The notes: generated by a model not told the origin, from the letters alone. A stretch of DNA of 64,000 nt from Druceiella hillmani (GCA_039881145.1 JAYKKI010000004.1:44957001-45021000); one strand, 5' to 3'; numbered from the stretch's first letter, positions 24,035 to 38,999 are shown. Numbers and translations are program-made.

Positions 24035-26823
24035 AATGCAAGCACTACTGACCAGTATTAATATTAATGTGTCATATTCTAGCCATCCTCTAGTATTATT
24101 GAGGTCATATAAACTTAAAAATAAATCAAAGAATTCTGCCTTTTTACAATTATAAAATAAATTCACGAAAAGAGCATCATTCCTTAGCAAGCAAACTTAC
24201 CTAATAAAATATCGAAATCGATTGAAATGAAACATTACCGTAAATTCGTAAAAGACGACAATTTCGATAACGTTAAAAATATTTTTCTCTCATGTCATAA
24301 AATCTGAATCATTTTACAATTTCACTGTACTAAATTTAGTTTTGTACCTTCAAATTCAGTTATCAGAAATAATTACACGCGTATTGGCATTGAGGGAATA
24401 TGGTCTGTGAAATCGAATATCACTTTCAAAGCATAGAGCTTGTAGAGAAAAAATGATTGCTTCTAGATTATCTGTTATTCGAAGACATTTCAACATTTTT
24501 GTGTTTTCCAACTACAGTTGTAGAAACAAAGTTGGGCTTAATTACAGAAAATGATTTTTAAAAAAATGGAAAACCGTTACAGTTATGTTTAATATTAAAC
24601 GAGATGAGACTAACAACGGAATGACTAGTGTAAGAAAATGAAGAAGAAAAAAGAAGAATGTGCGTGTGTGTAGGTTCCCTCTTTTATCCTCTCCTAGAAC
24701 AAAAACACTTACACGTTTGATTTGATGGATTTATTGTTAATAACAATAAAGCCTATTTTATACTTATTTCCATAAAATATTATGCAACTTAAAATCAAAG
24801 AATTTATACAGACATGCCAATTCCTCAAACAGAACCATTTTTTTAATAAATTTAAAATAAAATAAAAATAAATTTAAAATCAAATAATTAAAATCAAACA
24901 TAAATTAGGTTTTGTGTATCTCCTAACACTAGAATTAAGAAACTCTAGCAAACAACAAAATATTTTTAGATAGATATTTAACAAAAAACGTATCCATTCT
25001 TGTTTATTTTATGAACTCCAACCGAATTCCCGTGGACAAATTTGTAGTATATAAAATCTCTAAAATAATAAGGTCTAAAAATTTGTTCCAATTCGTCGCA
25101 AATCAAGATAATGTATTCGTATTTGAAAAATGTTTTAAAATATACGCAATAGCAAATTGAATAACATCCGCAGTCTTTAAATTTTCTGCCAAAATAATTA
25201 ATTATCTTACCTGGAAACTTTTAAGGGAAATTGAAATAACAAAGAGATTCCGTCATTTTCTTTTTCTTACCTTGCAGTGATCAATATCACACTATAAAAG
25301 ACAAATATATTCAACTAAACAATTTTACATTAGGAAAATAAGCTCTGAATTTAAAGTCAATTTTATGCTCGGAAATAATTGCAAATATCGTTTAAATATC
25401 TCATTACGTTATCTTCGGTTCACTACTTAGACAGCTTTGGGGGAATCATAAACAATAGTGACAAAACCTTTCAAACATTGTTGTCTTCATATTCACCATA
25501 TATTTGGCAAAAATTATCGTTATTTTTATGATTTAGAATCTAAGTAAAATCGATCAAAGTAAAATTCCGGTGTTTATATTTATCAATTTTATTGGCTGTT
25601 TTTTAAATCAAATTTACATATAGAATTAACTTAACCCATTAAAAATCAGAAACCTCTTTCTACAATTGACATTAGTTCAGAAAGTTTTTTTTATATGTCG
25701 TGTATTGGATATGCGCGAGTATGTATATATAAAAACCTACTAATCATATAGATACAAAACATTATGGTGGATTCGCTATATTTGCAATTTGTATGTAGAG
25801 GAAAAACGTGGTAACTTTCAACCCGTGTCTTGTAGCAACTTTTCTACTTAAATATAAATCGGTGGTATCAATATCAAAACACAATAAAAGTTAATAAAAG
25901 TGCATTGTTAGATTAGATGCGCCTGAAGTAGGATGTTTAATATTTTAAGCCGAGTATATTATGGCAATAAAATGTTCAAGACCTATAGGTTTAAATTATC
26001 TTAGGTTTGAAAACTATCCATTATAACAAAGTTATGATACAACAATTTTCAAGTCTAAGATTGAGAAAAAATTTCAAAGTTAGAAATTGGAAATTCTTTA
26101 ACACAGAAAAACAAAACATTAAAACCACAATTTTAAATTTACTTGAATTATACTATAAAAATAATTTTAATATGATTGACTTACGATAGCAATATAAGTT
26201 ACCGGAAATAGAAAAAAATCTAAAAACATATACCATTACAAAAAAAAATACAATCATATATCTCTTGTTGTTACAAAAAGCAAAAAACAGATGTTCTACA
26301 AAATCCCAAGAAGCTTAAATTTATAACTATATTTCATAATTAGACTTATGTTTTGATGTCTATCTCACATTTACTGCAATCTAAACTAAACAAATTTAGT
26401 TTTAAAAATGAATGCGTAAAAGGGTATTGGATCAAGATAATTCGTGTAGTAATGATGTCCGGTGGATTCCTGCGGATAGTAACTTTTAAGCTTGTTTCGT
26501 CAATGGATTACAGACCAGTTTAACGAATTTAGTTTACCAAAGGAGACGGAAAAAACGAGAAAAGGCGGTCGAAATTATCACATTCAGCGAAAGTATTTTC
26601 AATTTATTGGTTTGCCTCCCGCGAATACCGCCCGTAAATGTAAAGAAAAGGGCTAGAGGGCTGATTGCTAACAAGATAAGTTAGTTTGTTGCGAATATAT
26701 TTTGTGTGTTTATGTTTTGTGTCGTCCTATTTCTAAAAAAAGAAAAAACCACATAAAACACAAAAGAAATATTTTAAGAGAATCGTTACGACCTGTCAGA
26801 ATGTGATATCGTCTCGTGATGCG
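24035..26823. other. AT-rich non-coding stretch
   Basis: No gene is supported. A GC-richer patch at about 26440-26680 lies upstream of the hAT-like gene relic. It may include that element's 5' flank, but no terminal repeat or promoter could be defined. Confidence 0.4.
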
Positions 26824-26865
26824 CACAAACACACACACACACATGTGTGTGTGTGTGTGTGTGTG
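26824..26865. repeat. (CA)n-(TG)n palindromic microsatellite
   Basis: A run of CA units is followed at once by a run of TG units, with CATG at the switch point. The tract can therefore fold back on itself. Confidence 0.95.
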
Positions 26866-27007
26866 GATCACGACAACCCGTACCGACTTGCATCGAAACT
26901 TGTCTGTACTTGCACGGTATGGCGAGACGGAAATCTCGCACTGATTGCTTGTTATTACTTATTTATTTTATTAGTAAACGCATTACTTTTGAGTCGTCAA
27001 TATTTCT

Positions 27008-29349
27008 GTGGATTTACGAAGTTCCAGAAAGGATATATTCTTATTAGGGGACGTAAAACATCAAATAACCGATTCGAAACTTCCCTCTAATGGACAAGTA
27101 CTGGCAGTTCTGTTCTATAATATTCGTAAAGTGAATTTAAGTGTCAATGAAAGTGCAAATCTTACTATTCGTGAGTGCTTTATTTACTGGGAAAAGGCAC
27201 GTATACCGACTAAATCAATATCTAACTGTGTTAAGAAACTAGTTGCACTATATCAAGTTTGGAGAGATTTGCAAAGAAATACGAAAAAAACACAAGAAGT
27301 GTTTGAACAGCATCGACAAGAGTTTCTTTCCAACTTAAACAATTTGTTTAACATTGCTCATGCAAATCATCAAAGCGCATCGGCTTTAGCTAATTAAACT
27401 AAATGAAGACAGGATCTTCTTGCAGCGCCAAAGAGAACCAGTTGCCCTGGTCACTTAGCCGGAGTGGACAAAAATCCAACAGAAAAAGAAGAAAAGGCGC
27501 GCCTTAGAAACATTGAGGAGGAAAAGCGACGTGCTAAATATATTTCATCGTTAGCTCCATCGACATCAGCTTATGAACCACCTCTAGAAAACTCATCTTC
27601 TGATTTTTAAATAATAGTGAATCTATTACATAATAGATTTACAAGAAAATAGGTCCAGCTCAAGTGGTGCTTCCTCTCGGCTCGATAAAATTTGTATGCG
27701 GAACAATTTCATAACTCCGAAGTTAGTTGCCGCCTTAGATAGGTGCCAGTTAAGTGTGAGAGATTCCGTATTTATAATTGAAGCTACTATTGAGGCACTA
27801 GGGCATAACACGGATGAATTTCCTATAAGTAAGTCCTCAATCCATAGAATTCGTACAGAAATGCGAAGAGAGCGGGCTGAAGCTATAAAAGTTAATTTCC
27901 AAAACAAGGTCCCGGATACTGTAACTGTCCACTGAGATGAAAAATTTCTGCCGGCTCTAGATTCACGTAAATCCAAAGAAGAACGTCTACCGATAGTTAT
28001 TTCATATGATAATAACGAATAACTTATCGCAGTGCCAAAATTGAACAGCTCATCAGGAAGCGAACAGGCATAATCAGTTTCGACTGCCATTATCAACTGG
28101 AATCTTGAGGACAGAGTGTAGATTCTGTGTTGTGATACTACAGCTTCAAACACAGGCCGTATTAATGGTGCATGTGTGCTTCTCGAACAAAAACTGGATA
28201 GAGAAATGCTCATTTTTGCTTGCTGTCATCACGTCTACGAATTGGTATTGAAAAGTGTGTTTCAAACAAAAGTCAGCCAAGTAACTACAAGCCCAGACAT
28301 TCCGTTGTTCAAAAAATTCCGAGAAAACTAGAAAAATGTCGATGCTGAGAAAATTCAAATCTGTAGAGAAAAACTATCTTGTTTAAATGTTTCAGAAATT
28401 GATAAACTGCTACAATTCTACCGATGTGAATTGACTAAAGAGATAGCTAGAGATGACTATCGCGAGTTAATTGAGCTTTCAATAATATTTCTTGGTAGAG
28501 ATACAGAGAAGAAATTTAAGATTCGGCCTCCAGGTGCCATGCACCAAGCTTGGTGGATGGCGAGAGCCTTTTATTCATTAAAAATATTATTACTAAGCTT
28601 CCAATTCAGACTTTCAAACAAGAATAAGACAGCACTGTTAGATGTCTGTCTGATTATTGTGACATCTTACATGAAACCATGGCTCCAATGCATTTTAGCA
28701 GTAAAAGCACCTTATCAAGATTTGTGCTTTTTGAAGACCATAAAAGCTTACGAAACAATAGACAAAAGCATTTCCAGAGCAGCTTTACAGAAGTTTTGCC
28801 AGCATTTATGGTATTTGACAGATGAAGTATCAGTTTTGTCTTTATATGACGACAATGTCGATCAAGAAACTAAAGTAAAAGTGGTTGCTAACTTAGCTAA
28901 AGAAAACCCATCAGCCCACGATAAACGTTACATCGCATCCAAAGATGAATTTTGTGGCCCACTTTTTGATATGCATCACATGTAAATTATGCTTTGATTT
29001 TCTTTTTTAGTTTACTATATGATTGATAACCGTTCCCTATATTTTAATTTCAGAGAAAAACATCGATGACTTCGTCTTTGTCTAAAGCAAGTTCTTATTT
29101 AATCGACTTAAAATTGATGACAATTTTCTGAACAAGAGCCCTTCTTCATGGTCAAATGATGATTCTTTCCAACAAGCTAAAATGAAGCTGCTGACACTGA
29201 GAACAGTTAATGATACGGCAGAAAGAGCGGTTAAATTAATGCAAGACTTTCATGGCTTAATCACTGTTGAAGAGGAGCAAAAGCAATTTTATTACGTTGC
29301 GTCCAAGAACACAGAAAAGTATATCCTGACTGTAAAAAGCCAACTTTGA
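27008..29349 (+). pseudogene. hAT-like transposase gene relic, nearly full length
   Basis: Successive frames give one collinear protein of a multi-copy invertebrate family with hAT-like features. In order: an N-terminal segment from ATG at 27008 (MDLRSSRKDIFLLGD, ending LFNIAHAN); a charged linker (EKEEKARLRNIEEEKRRAK, in a shifted frame); FITPKLVAALDRCQLSVRD at 27708; CCDTTASNTGRINGACVLLE, with the D-T-x2-N of the catalytic region; ACCHHVYELVL; GAMHQAWWMARAFYSLKI at 28536; a HLWYL block; and a C-terminal VNDTAERAVKLMQDFHG, equivalent to the hAT dimerisation end. Stops near 27933, 28021, 28070 and 28330 and at least two frameshifts kill it. A 72 bp GT-AG stretch (28982-29053) looks like an intron, but the frames on its two sides do not join. 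Function is inferred from the family only. Confidence 0.7.
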
Positions 29350-29615
29350 AAAGAACATTTAATGATTAATTTGTCTTTTATAATAAATACATATTAAACA
29401 TATGTATTATTTTTACTGAAAATAAACAAACTTTACAATTGTCCTACAGCTTCCATACTAACTTTTATAAAATTAAACTTTAATGTCAAGTCGGCACGGG
29501 TTATTGTTATCCGATGGCAATATTATTTAATATTTATGTTTTTAGAGTCAAATGTAAGAAAAAGAGCTTTTCGAAATTCGAAAAAAACATTTCCACCTTT
29601 GTAGCCTGGGACACC

Positions 29616-29617
<2 letters not shown>
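29350..29617. other. AT-rich flank of the hAT-like relic
   Basis: An AATAAA-type signal occurs soon after the coding relic (near 29382 and 29421). No other feature is seen. Confidence 0.35.
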
Positions 29618-29661
<44 letters not shown>

Positions 29662-29684
29662 TACATACACACACACACACACAT

Positions 29685-29740
<56 letters not shown>
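29618..29740. repeat. Compound (TA)n-(CA)n-(TA)n microsatellite
   Basis: A TA tract, a short GCATACA and CA tract, and a second longer TA tract follow one another. The open frames across it on both strands are repeat artefacts. Confidence 0.97.
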
Positions 29741-29741
<1 letters not shown>

Positions 29742-32700
29742 AGTTTAATTTGAGATACAGGAATAATAAAAAAAGGTATATTTTTCGGCAATTTATTACT
29801 TTTTAGAGCGTTAAAAATTTTGATTATCAATCAAAATTAAAAATTACCATTTCTTCATCTATCTGAATATTTCGTTAAAAACTGTATAGTAATTCGCGTA
29901 TAGGTTGTAACCACAGACTCTTGTTATATTAGTATTCTATAATAGTGGTCGTGACATATTATTGTTTGTTTTGAACCATCCTAATATTTATTCCTTCACC
30001 GATTTCATAGATGCAATGCAACTATCCCTTATACGTTTAATTGTTCATTTATGGTGGCTATACTATTTTACACTTTTTACTTTTATTTCTCCATTTTACT
30101 CCTCAAATTTTAGGAATGTTCTCAAATTATTTCATAATGATATATATTAATAAAATTATTAAGAATAAAACAAAATAAATAATATTGATAAAAGAGGAAG
30201 ACAAAAAAAACTATTTCGAGAACAGTTTTTAACTCTTCTTGGATATATACTAACATAATAAAAGCGACTTAGTTGAATGTTCATACAACAAAGGGGAACG
30301 ATACCAGGCAAAATGAAATAAGTTAACAACGTTTGATAGTGATGAAATGAAAAATAAAAAATAGGTATGATAAGAAAATTGTAATTAATCTGAGTCGCAA
30401 ATGCGTTAGTAAATTCGCTATTGAAACAAAAAAATTATATGTTTATATATAATACAAAAATAAAAATATTTCATCATAATAAAATACTGTTAATTAGAAG
30501 ATATGAAAACATAATAAAGGCAATGAAGTGATCTGAGCAACACCTTTTAATTAAACAAAACTTGAGTAATACGTGAACAGTATTGCATGATTTAATTTTG
30601 GTATCAGTTAATATATGGGTAAACTTTCGAGCGATACAAATAAAAGATTTTAGAATCATCCACTTATTATCATTTTAGCACTGATAGCTGACTTTCTCAT
30701 CACCATCCTTAACTTCTACTAAATCAGTTTCACAATTCTTTTTTTCTTGAAAACAACGACATGAGTTTGAAAACAGTGATGAGAGGTTATGAGTATCGTG
30801 GCGCACATGGAATGCTAAATACACACGCTTAAACGAGTACAGCTGTCTATACTGTGATAATATACCTATGCATTGAAATACGCTTGTAAACCGCAAAAGT
30901 ATATACTGTTGCAAAACCGTCGATCAATTTTTATTTGTTAGTCACTTTTTTTGGGACAACTCACTTTTGTGGGCCAACGTGTGAAAAGGAACTTGATTCC
31001 AAAAACTCACATTTTATATCCTGAAAAGTAAATAAATATTACAGAAAAGTTTTTCAAGTGGCATGATTTTGAACGAATAAATAACATGTATCAGAAATAC
31101 AAATTACTTAAAAACAAAGTGTGACACAAACAACCAAGTGAATGAAAAATTTAAAAAAAAATTAATTTGATATTAGTAATTTAACATTATATTATTCTAA
31201 ATATCGTTCAATCAGATACTACTAAATGACCCCATAATCATGTTCCTGAAGTGGTCAATGGCATAGAAATAACATCCAGACTATGTCTACTTCACAATAC
31301 TACGTTGATTAATCTGAATCCACGAGAGATGATGTTAACCATATTTCAAAATATTCGGACGCGCTCTATGTTCGTGAAATAAACTATGACTTGGTCCCTT
31401 CATATAAAATCAAGACCAAGGAATTATCAATACAATGATTTGAAAATTAAATAAAACCATGACTTAAATGGATAACATCCGATTATTCTTATTAGAAAAC
31501 CTGAAGAGTCCATTTTTTAAATCATGTCCAATGTATAAATCAAATTTTATTAATATATTTGATTTTGAAAATATATTTATTTATATAATCTGAATTTGTT
31601 ACTTCAGAAATTATTGCAAAATTATATTTCATATTATCAGAATTATATTTTCAATCGATTCATAAATACCTAGAATCATTGACAGCGAAAATATTTATTA
31701 GCGTGTATATAATTTCTAGAACTGTTTCCAAGGGTTCAAGAGGTGGAAACAGTGCTGAATATAAAGTAAAGCGAAAGAGTCGGTAGGTTAAAATAGTATC
31801 AATCTTTTTTTAAACAAGAAAGGTTATTTTAAGTTTAAAAATTCGAGCAACATTTTAACATAACTCAAATAGATATACGAAGACATAAATTCATATATGA
31901 GGAAAAAAATATTTAAAATAAACTTTGTGCATTAATTTTTAAATTTCTTACGATGAAAGCAAAATATAAGAATTATATTTCCAATACAACAAAAACAAAA
32001 TATATTCAATAACTATCACTATTCGTTAATTGTTTCGATTAAAACAAAATACAAAGCGCGCTCAACAAGTGTCAATTTTATTTATTTTATTTCATTATTT
32101 CCTTTCATTTGAACGCTCACTTCAAAATTTAAATATGAAATTCTTTAAATTTCTGAAATTTTTAAGTACTTGTGATAAGCCAATATTTCAAAACCTAGTT
32201 TCATAAAATCGTTCATAGATATATAGTCACTGGATATCCATAATATTGGCGTGATAACAATCGAATACCTTGTAGGCTTCCCATCGTCGTGGTAAAAAAT
32301 AGATGCTTACTGCGTACTTAGTATTACGACATTTGAATAAATTATTAACACTAGGTCGACTCGTAACTCACCATATAAATGTCTTGAATTTTTACAGGCT
32401 CCCGTTTTCATTATCCTGTAAAAATAAATCATGATGTCCACATTATTAATTTATCACACTTGTAAACAGTCTATTTATTCTACACTCATAAATGTTATTT
32501 ATTCGAATAAATGGAGCGGGTGCAAAAATTACAAATAATATATCTTCCATATAAGGAGATTACAGAAACATGCACAATGTTTTTGCCTATCAATTGGTGT
32601 TCGTTAGTTCCGTATAGCAATATAACATGAAGCAATTTTGACAAAATATTGACGTCCCAATGATAGAACACTGTTTTGATAGAACTCTATATATAGCAAA

Positions 32701-35700
32701 TTTTTTTGAATACCTTGCGGAAACTGCCTTACGTTTTCGTTTACATAATTATTAGGCTTTAGATGCATAAAGAGTTTCAAGGTTGTTAGCTAAGTGCAGG
32801 TAAGGGTTTGAATGCTAAGTGCATTTTTTAAGATGTAGAATAAGTTTAATATAATATCTTTGAGGCAATATTTGCCTTAGATTAATAATTAAATTGTACA
32901 GTTATCATCACTTAAATATAAAGGTTAAAATATTTGTCTTTTTTTATGTGACGGAGATTAATAAAGCGATGTTTGCATTTTTTAATCTATATTTCTTGTA
33001 TTATAAATAGATTATTCAAACAAGAAATATGTTTTGCTATGGTTGAATTCATAATAATTTCTTCGATTTCAAGGCTTTTGCCGTCTATTTGCCACCTTTC
33101 AATATATCCCGAGCCCATGTCTATATACGACTACATTGTTAAACTTTGGGTCTACTATATCTGTTAATAGTTATGTCTTAACCAGCATAATAATCACTCA
33201 GTTTGATTGAATTCTTTACAACTTATCTCAATTATATAAATAGATATTTTACCCAAGTCCTAGTTGTAACTATTTAAAACAACTATCAACTATATCATAT
33301 TAATAATTAAAGAATTGATAGCATTAAAAAATAGAATATGCAAAGGTGGTCTTCAGTTTTAACGAATGCTTTCAATTATTATAAAGGTATATGGCAAATA
33401 TATCGAAACAGATTAAAAAACTATCATTATTATAAAAGATATTAAATAATACTTAATGACTGCAGAGTACACAAATCCTAAATTGCTCTATTTCACAAAA
33501 CGCATAAGAAGTGGTATATATTCTAGAAATAATGTAAAGATTTGAGCCAATCATATAGATAAAATTATTAAAAATGACTAAATTGGTTTATTAAGCATTG
33601 AAGAGTCACTTTTTAATTATATTTTTAGAATATATAATTATTTGTAAGTAAGAAATTCACGCGTAATGTTTTGCATGCGAAAATTTTGTAATTTTTGGAG
33701 CACACGAATTCCTATTTTGAGAAATATTTTCTAATTTTAACCGACTTTCGCCGATACATCTATTCCGGTGATTTCCTTTTGAATTTAAAAGTGATTTCAC
33801 TATATTTTCACCGAATATGGTGTCCAGCACCAAATCCGAGGTCACCTTAGATATGCGAACATATATGTAAAGAAGCAAGTTTCATTGTGATAATAAAACT
33901 TGATATATGTAAACTTTATTGAAAACAAAACATAATTAAGTCTCTATCAAAATCAACTAGGTGATTCTATGTAACGTCGCAAAAAAAGGGTTTACTATTT
34001 ATATCATTTTGATGATATTTTTTTCGCTAAACAAAAAGCCAATTCAAAATTGGAACTTAACTTAAATTAAGTTATAGCTGTATTTATCCTTTGTGCATTG
34101 TTTTGAATTATTACATATTAATTAACAATATCAAAAATAAGGTTAATAAAAAACTTTCGAAAATTCAATTTTCCGACTGGCGCTTGACATCTCTCCTATT
34201 TTTCTATGGTATTTTGTTATGTAATTTGATGTGGATAGGTTTTCGTCATTGTATATAAGATTTGTGGAAGTTCAGAGATGATATCATATAGAAGATGACA
34301 TCTTGATAATGTCATCCTATGGCTTAATTTAAAATCTAAAAAGAAACGCACGAACACGAATACTATGCGCCAAGCGCAATTGTCCCGTCGAAACCGATAC
34401 TTTTATAACCACCGGATTAAACATGATGTTAAAAATGTTTGCACTTTTACCTTCTTCGTAAATTTCACAATTATATTATTCTCATCCCAATACTAAGTTT
34501 TAACGACATCACTTTGTTCAAATTAAAATTAAACAATTTAAACTGCTTCTTCTAACTAAATATGTCAATTTTAAGAATCTCAAACTTTGAATTTATCCAT
34601 AATGAGTAAATTTATAATGGCTTTCAAGACAATTACTTTTGCTCCGATATCAGAATAAGGATTTATTTCGAACTGGTTAACAGCATGACTCAGCTTCGTA
34701 ACTAGGAATTGCCAGTTCTTCATTAACAAATCCGTAACATATAGCGGAGCGCACGCGCCGATATTAAATCGCACATAACCGTGAGTTTACAAACTGCCGA
34801 TTAGATTGATTTACGACTCTAGTTTTCGATCATGGCGTCTTGTAAATTTCGTTAGAAGCAAATGACGTTTTTAATATGTACTGCGGAATTATAGATGTAA
34901 TTAGAGAGAAAGTAACTAATAAAATAGGATAGCAAATCAAGCCATTATGAACGAAATATAATCGGTCCCTCAATAACGCACTCTAGAGCTCTGCTCATAA
35001 ATTTGAAAATCCCGAAATTTTTTCTATTATTACCATAGGAAAAAAAACAAGAAGTTTATCTTAGATGTAATGTCTCTTTAAAGAGAATAATGTGAAAATC
35101 ATATTTAACTTACCAACATTGTCGGATAAATCAACTGTATATTGTTCAAGCTTTTATAGTACTAATTTTTTTACATCATTTTTTGGGCACCAAACATATA
35201 TAGTTCGACTTTGTTGAAGCTGGTTACTACACTGATACTCCTTACGATCAGTTATCAGTTTTTTTAGCATTACTTCATTTTTGGTAAATTTTTCTCAAAC
35301 CTAACCGTAACTTAAAAATTCTGCCAATATCTTCCTATTAACTTGCTTATGCCTATATGCAGATGTTTCCTATTTTCAATATCTTTCAGTGTTTTAAAAA
35401 TATTTTCATGTATACATTAAATCCCACTCATTTTTGAGAATAAGGGTTTGTATAAATATATTTTTTCATGATTTCCTAATTTTATATAATTATTATAATT
35501 TTATATATTTAAATATATTTATGTACTATATGAAGACTCAACAATATAATAATAAAATAATAATATATGTTTAATACTATAACGGAACAAATAAATAGTA
35601 TATGTGTTTCTTTTTATCAATTTACTTCATCAATAAATTATAGGTTTGTTATTATTTATAAGAAATTTCCATAAACACATACATATTGTCATGAAACTGG

Positions 35701-36516
35701 TATAATTTTGCTTACTACTAACGTCACCACTAATAATTATTTTAATAATGAAGCGCTTTGTTTTATCAGAATTAACTAGACCCGGATTGCATAGAAAAAT
35801 TTTCTCCACCACATCCTTTCATCCTTTTAAATATGGAATAAGAATAATTATTATTCGTTAGTGATTCGCTCAAATTTTTTCTCAATTTGGTCTTAAATGC
35901 CAGATACAAAAAAGTAATCGATTTTATTCCGGAAATGGTAATCTGTGAAATTACTCCTTGGCGTATGAAGACTTCCATAAATATGAAATAGGACGTAATC
36001 AAAGTCTATCAAAAAAAGTTTTAAAATTCCCGAATATAAATTTAACGATTATTTTTCTGAAAATAAAAGGTGTCTTTAATTTTCATCGGCTCGAAATATC
36101 ACTTTGCTCTAAAGTATTATGTCAACACTTACAACAAACGATCTGGGCAGCCGACGGTGTAACATTCATCTGTGTATCATTCATTGGCAGATTAATGTCA
36201 TTTGACTCGTGTTATCTTAGTCGGCATACATTCACCACGGCATAACTAAAATAGTATTTATTTACGGAGCCAGATAAATCTTGACTGTATTCTGGCTTAA
36301 CAGGTTTTATTGCTTCAGAAAATAGACGTCAATATCATCTCGTTCGGCCGAAAATAACTCTAATCTCACTGATTGAGAGGAGCTTCGTGAAGAAAAGAAA
36401 TTGCCACCTTGTTGACCTTAACTTTTGAAATATTTTACAAGGACTTCATATCTTATATTTTATAACCATTTATATGTGAAGAAGTTTGTGACGCTATATT
36501 CTGCTTACATTTTTGA
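29741..36516. other. AT-rich non-coding stretch
   Basis: No gene, TE motif, RNA gene or microsatellite is supported on either strand. Open frames stay below 96 codons and have AT-driven composition. Slightly GC-richer patches at 33660-33870, 34330-34420 and 36130-36240 could not be assigned. Confidence 0.5.
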
Positions 36517-36552
36517 CGTAATATTATCTTTTCTTTAAAAGATGATATTACG
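36517..36552. repeat. Short-loop inverted repeat, 16 bp arms
   Basis: CGTAATATTATCTTTT pairs with AAAAGATGATATTACG across a CTTT loop, with one mismatch. Confidence 0.8.
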
Positions 36553-38849
36553 CTAATAAAAAACTGTTACATTGAGATCTATTTAAATTACTGATCGAGT
36601 ACTTGCACCATGTTTCCTGTTTCATATTTTTTAAATTTTTTTTTATGATTTTTTTTTCATCACATATCATTCATCGCAATTTTATGAACTCCAAATCAAA
36701 CCTAACTTTTATTTTTAACCTTAAAACTAGCGTCATAAATTAAATTTATATGTAATATTCAAGGACAATTTATAGACAACTTGTTATAGGATCGCTGTAC
36801 ATAATTTTCCACAAATGAAAATACTAGGTTTTGTATTATGAGCCAGATCAGATTTTGGTTAACTTCTCACTATCTATTTAATATTTGAACATTACTGTTG
36901 CATGAAATTATCTTCATTTTATTAACTTCTGAAAATTAACTTCCTAATTTTATAAATTAAATACATAAGTAGTCTTAACAAAATCAAGGCTATGCGCATA
37001 TTTTTCTCATAAAGGAAAATTAATAGAAATATTGTAATTTTGTGTTGTTCAAGAACTGAAATCACGTCGTAACAAAGTTGCTCTGAAAGTATATACTACC
37101 ATACACGAATATAGCCATCTATTGCCAACTTAACAGTAACGAATTTTCCGTTTCATGTGTAAAATTATTTCATCATTATATTAACCAGATAGTTTCAAGC
37201 AGTCTACGACTTTTTATGAATGAGGTTGAAGTATCTGTAGTTTAATAATTATTAATGTAATCAAATGACAATATTTTCTGGTAAATATTTTCATGCAACT
37301 AAATTATAAGGACTGTAATATCTACAAACTATACTCTAATAGTTAAGCTAGAAACGATCACTCGTGATTTATTTGAAACAAAATAAAGTTATAGCTTTTG
37401 TCTATTTGCGTCCGTATTGCAGTTTTATTGCAACAATCTTGAATTCGGGCACAACGTAGACTCTCGACAAAATGTATATTTTACTTAACTTCATCGTCTT
37501 TATAAAGCCGATAAGGAGATAATTTAATGAGGATCGAATTTGAAAAATATTTCATTAAATTCAAGTCAAAAACAACTGGAATGAAATGGATTCATTTTCG
37601 AATAGTGTATCTACGTTTCTTACGAAATGTAGAGATATTAATAATTTTGCCATCTAATTGGTAGTACATTAAGGCTGATAGTCGTTCATGGATTAGATGT
37701 AGAGATGATTTTTTATTTTTCCAATATTTTATAGTATAGTCATATTTTTTAGTATATTCATAAAACATCGTTAGGAAATAAATAATTTTTTTTTAAGTTC
37801 GACTCATTTCCTTCTGCGTAATGGAAATTAGTGGAATCTATTTTTTTAATTTAAATTATAGATTTAACATTTCATTTATTTTAAGACTATATCATTATTA
37901 AATTTTTATAAATATTAAATAAGTAAATGAACGTTTCTATGCATTTATTAGGGTTAATTATTTAAAGAAAAATATTGTACTTAATTTTTTTTTTGACTAA
38001 TTCATTTCTCTATTTATAAAGAGGTTCCATATATTTTTCGTGCTTCTGTAACTCTCATAAATCATATTGACAGAATAATTTTGATCCAACCATCCGTCAG
38101 ATACAATTTCATAATGCCTAATTATTCCCAATTGTATACATCTATATGTATCGAATGCAGAAAAAGATATCTTTTTCCTTTTATAACTTGAGTAATATAA
38201 AAGCATGAATAAATTTTCTTGTGGCGCATATATTTTTTACAAATTTCGCTTTATTGAGTTACGTGGGATCAACGTAATTACTGAATGTAAAGTATCAAAT
38301 TACATTCATTATGATTGCAAAATTTAGCAATAAATTAAAGAACATAATATACATAATTAACATATAAAATATAACACCATTGAACTAAACATATATCTAA
38401 TTAAATATATTCCTTTTACAGATTAACATAAATTTCGATGATTTACTTTAGTGCGACTGGAACAAAAATTTTCTTTCCCCAAATTAATGTTTTTTTAAAC
38501 TATTTTTCAATTGCATAAATATTTTGAAAAAATAACGCTTACTGTTAATATTTTATTTAAATATTTTACCTTATGCAAATCATTTCCGAACGCTATCAAG
38601 TAAAAATGTGAAAAAAAAAATAATTGATCCGATGCCAATTATTTGAAAGGGTAAAATGAAATGGAATGCATCACCCCAGTCTTTAAAACCTACCAAAAAT
38701 GCCCAAATGACGTTACCGAATAAGTTTATGTATTAATTTCATGTTACATTTATTTCTGAAACAAACAAATTCTGCGTAAAGAAAAGAAGCTTGTTATTGC
38801 ATTTGCAAATTTTTGGTTGTAAAACTTTTTACCCATTGTAGCCAAGGTA
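36553..38849. other. AT-rich non-coding stretch
   Basis: Nothing beyond AT-rich sequence and homopolymer runs is seen. Confidence 0.5.
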
Positions 38850-38850
38850 C

Positions 38851-38894
<44 letters not shown>

Positions 38895-38918
38895 TTGTGT
38901 GTGTGTGTGTGTGTATGA

Positions 38919-38998
<80 letters not shown>
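38850..38998. repeat. Compound (TA)n-(TG)n-(TA)n microsatellite
   Basis: TA tracts flank a central TGTGTTTGTGTGTGTG stretch, about 150 bp in all. Overlapping minus-strand frames rich in Tyr, Ile and Thr-His are artefacts of this repeat. Confidence 0.97.

Positions 38999-38999
<1 letters not shown>

Noticed and set aside
11281..26190. Apparent peptide similarity between frames near 11290-11360 and 26090-26189 (YNKNFNMMNL and YKNNFNMIDL)
   Set aside because: The DNA around them aligns poorly, and the shared residues are those favoured by AT-rich sequence. Not enough to call a repeat.
27626..28213. 195-codon minus-strand open frame
   Set aside because: Antisense shadow of the hAT-like relic. 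The plus strand gives collinear family motifs across the same bases, while this frame matches nothing.
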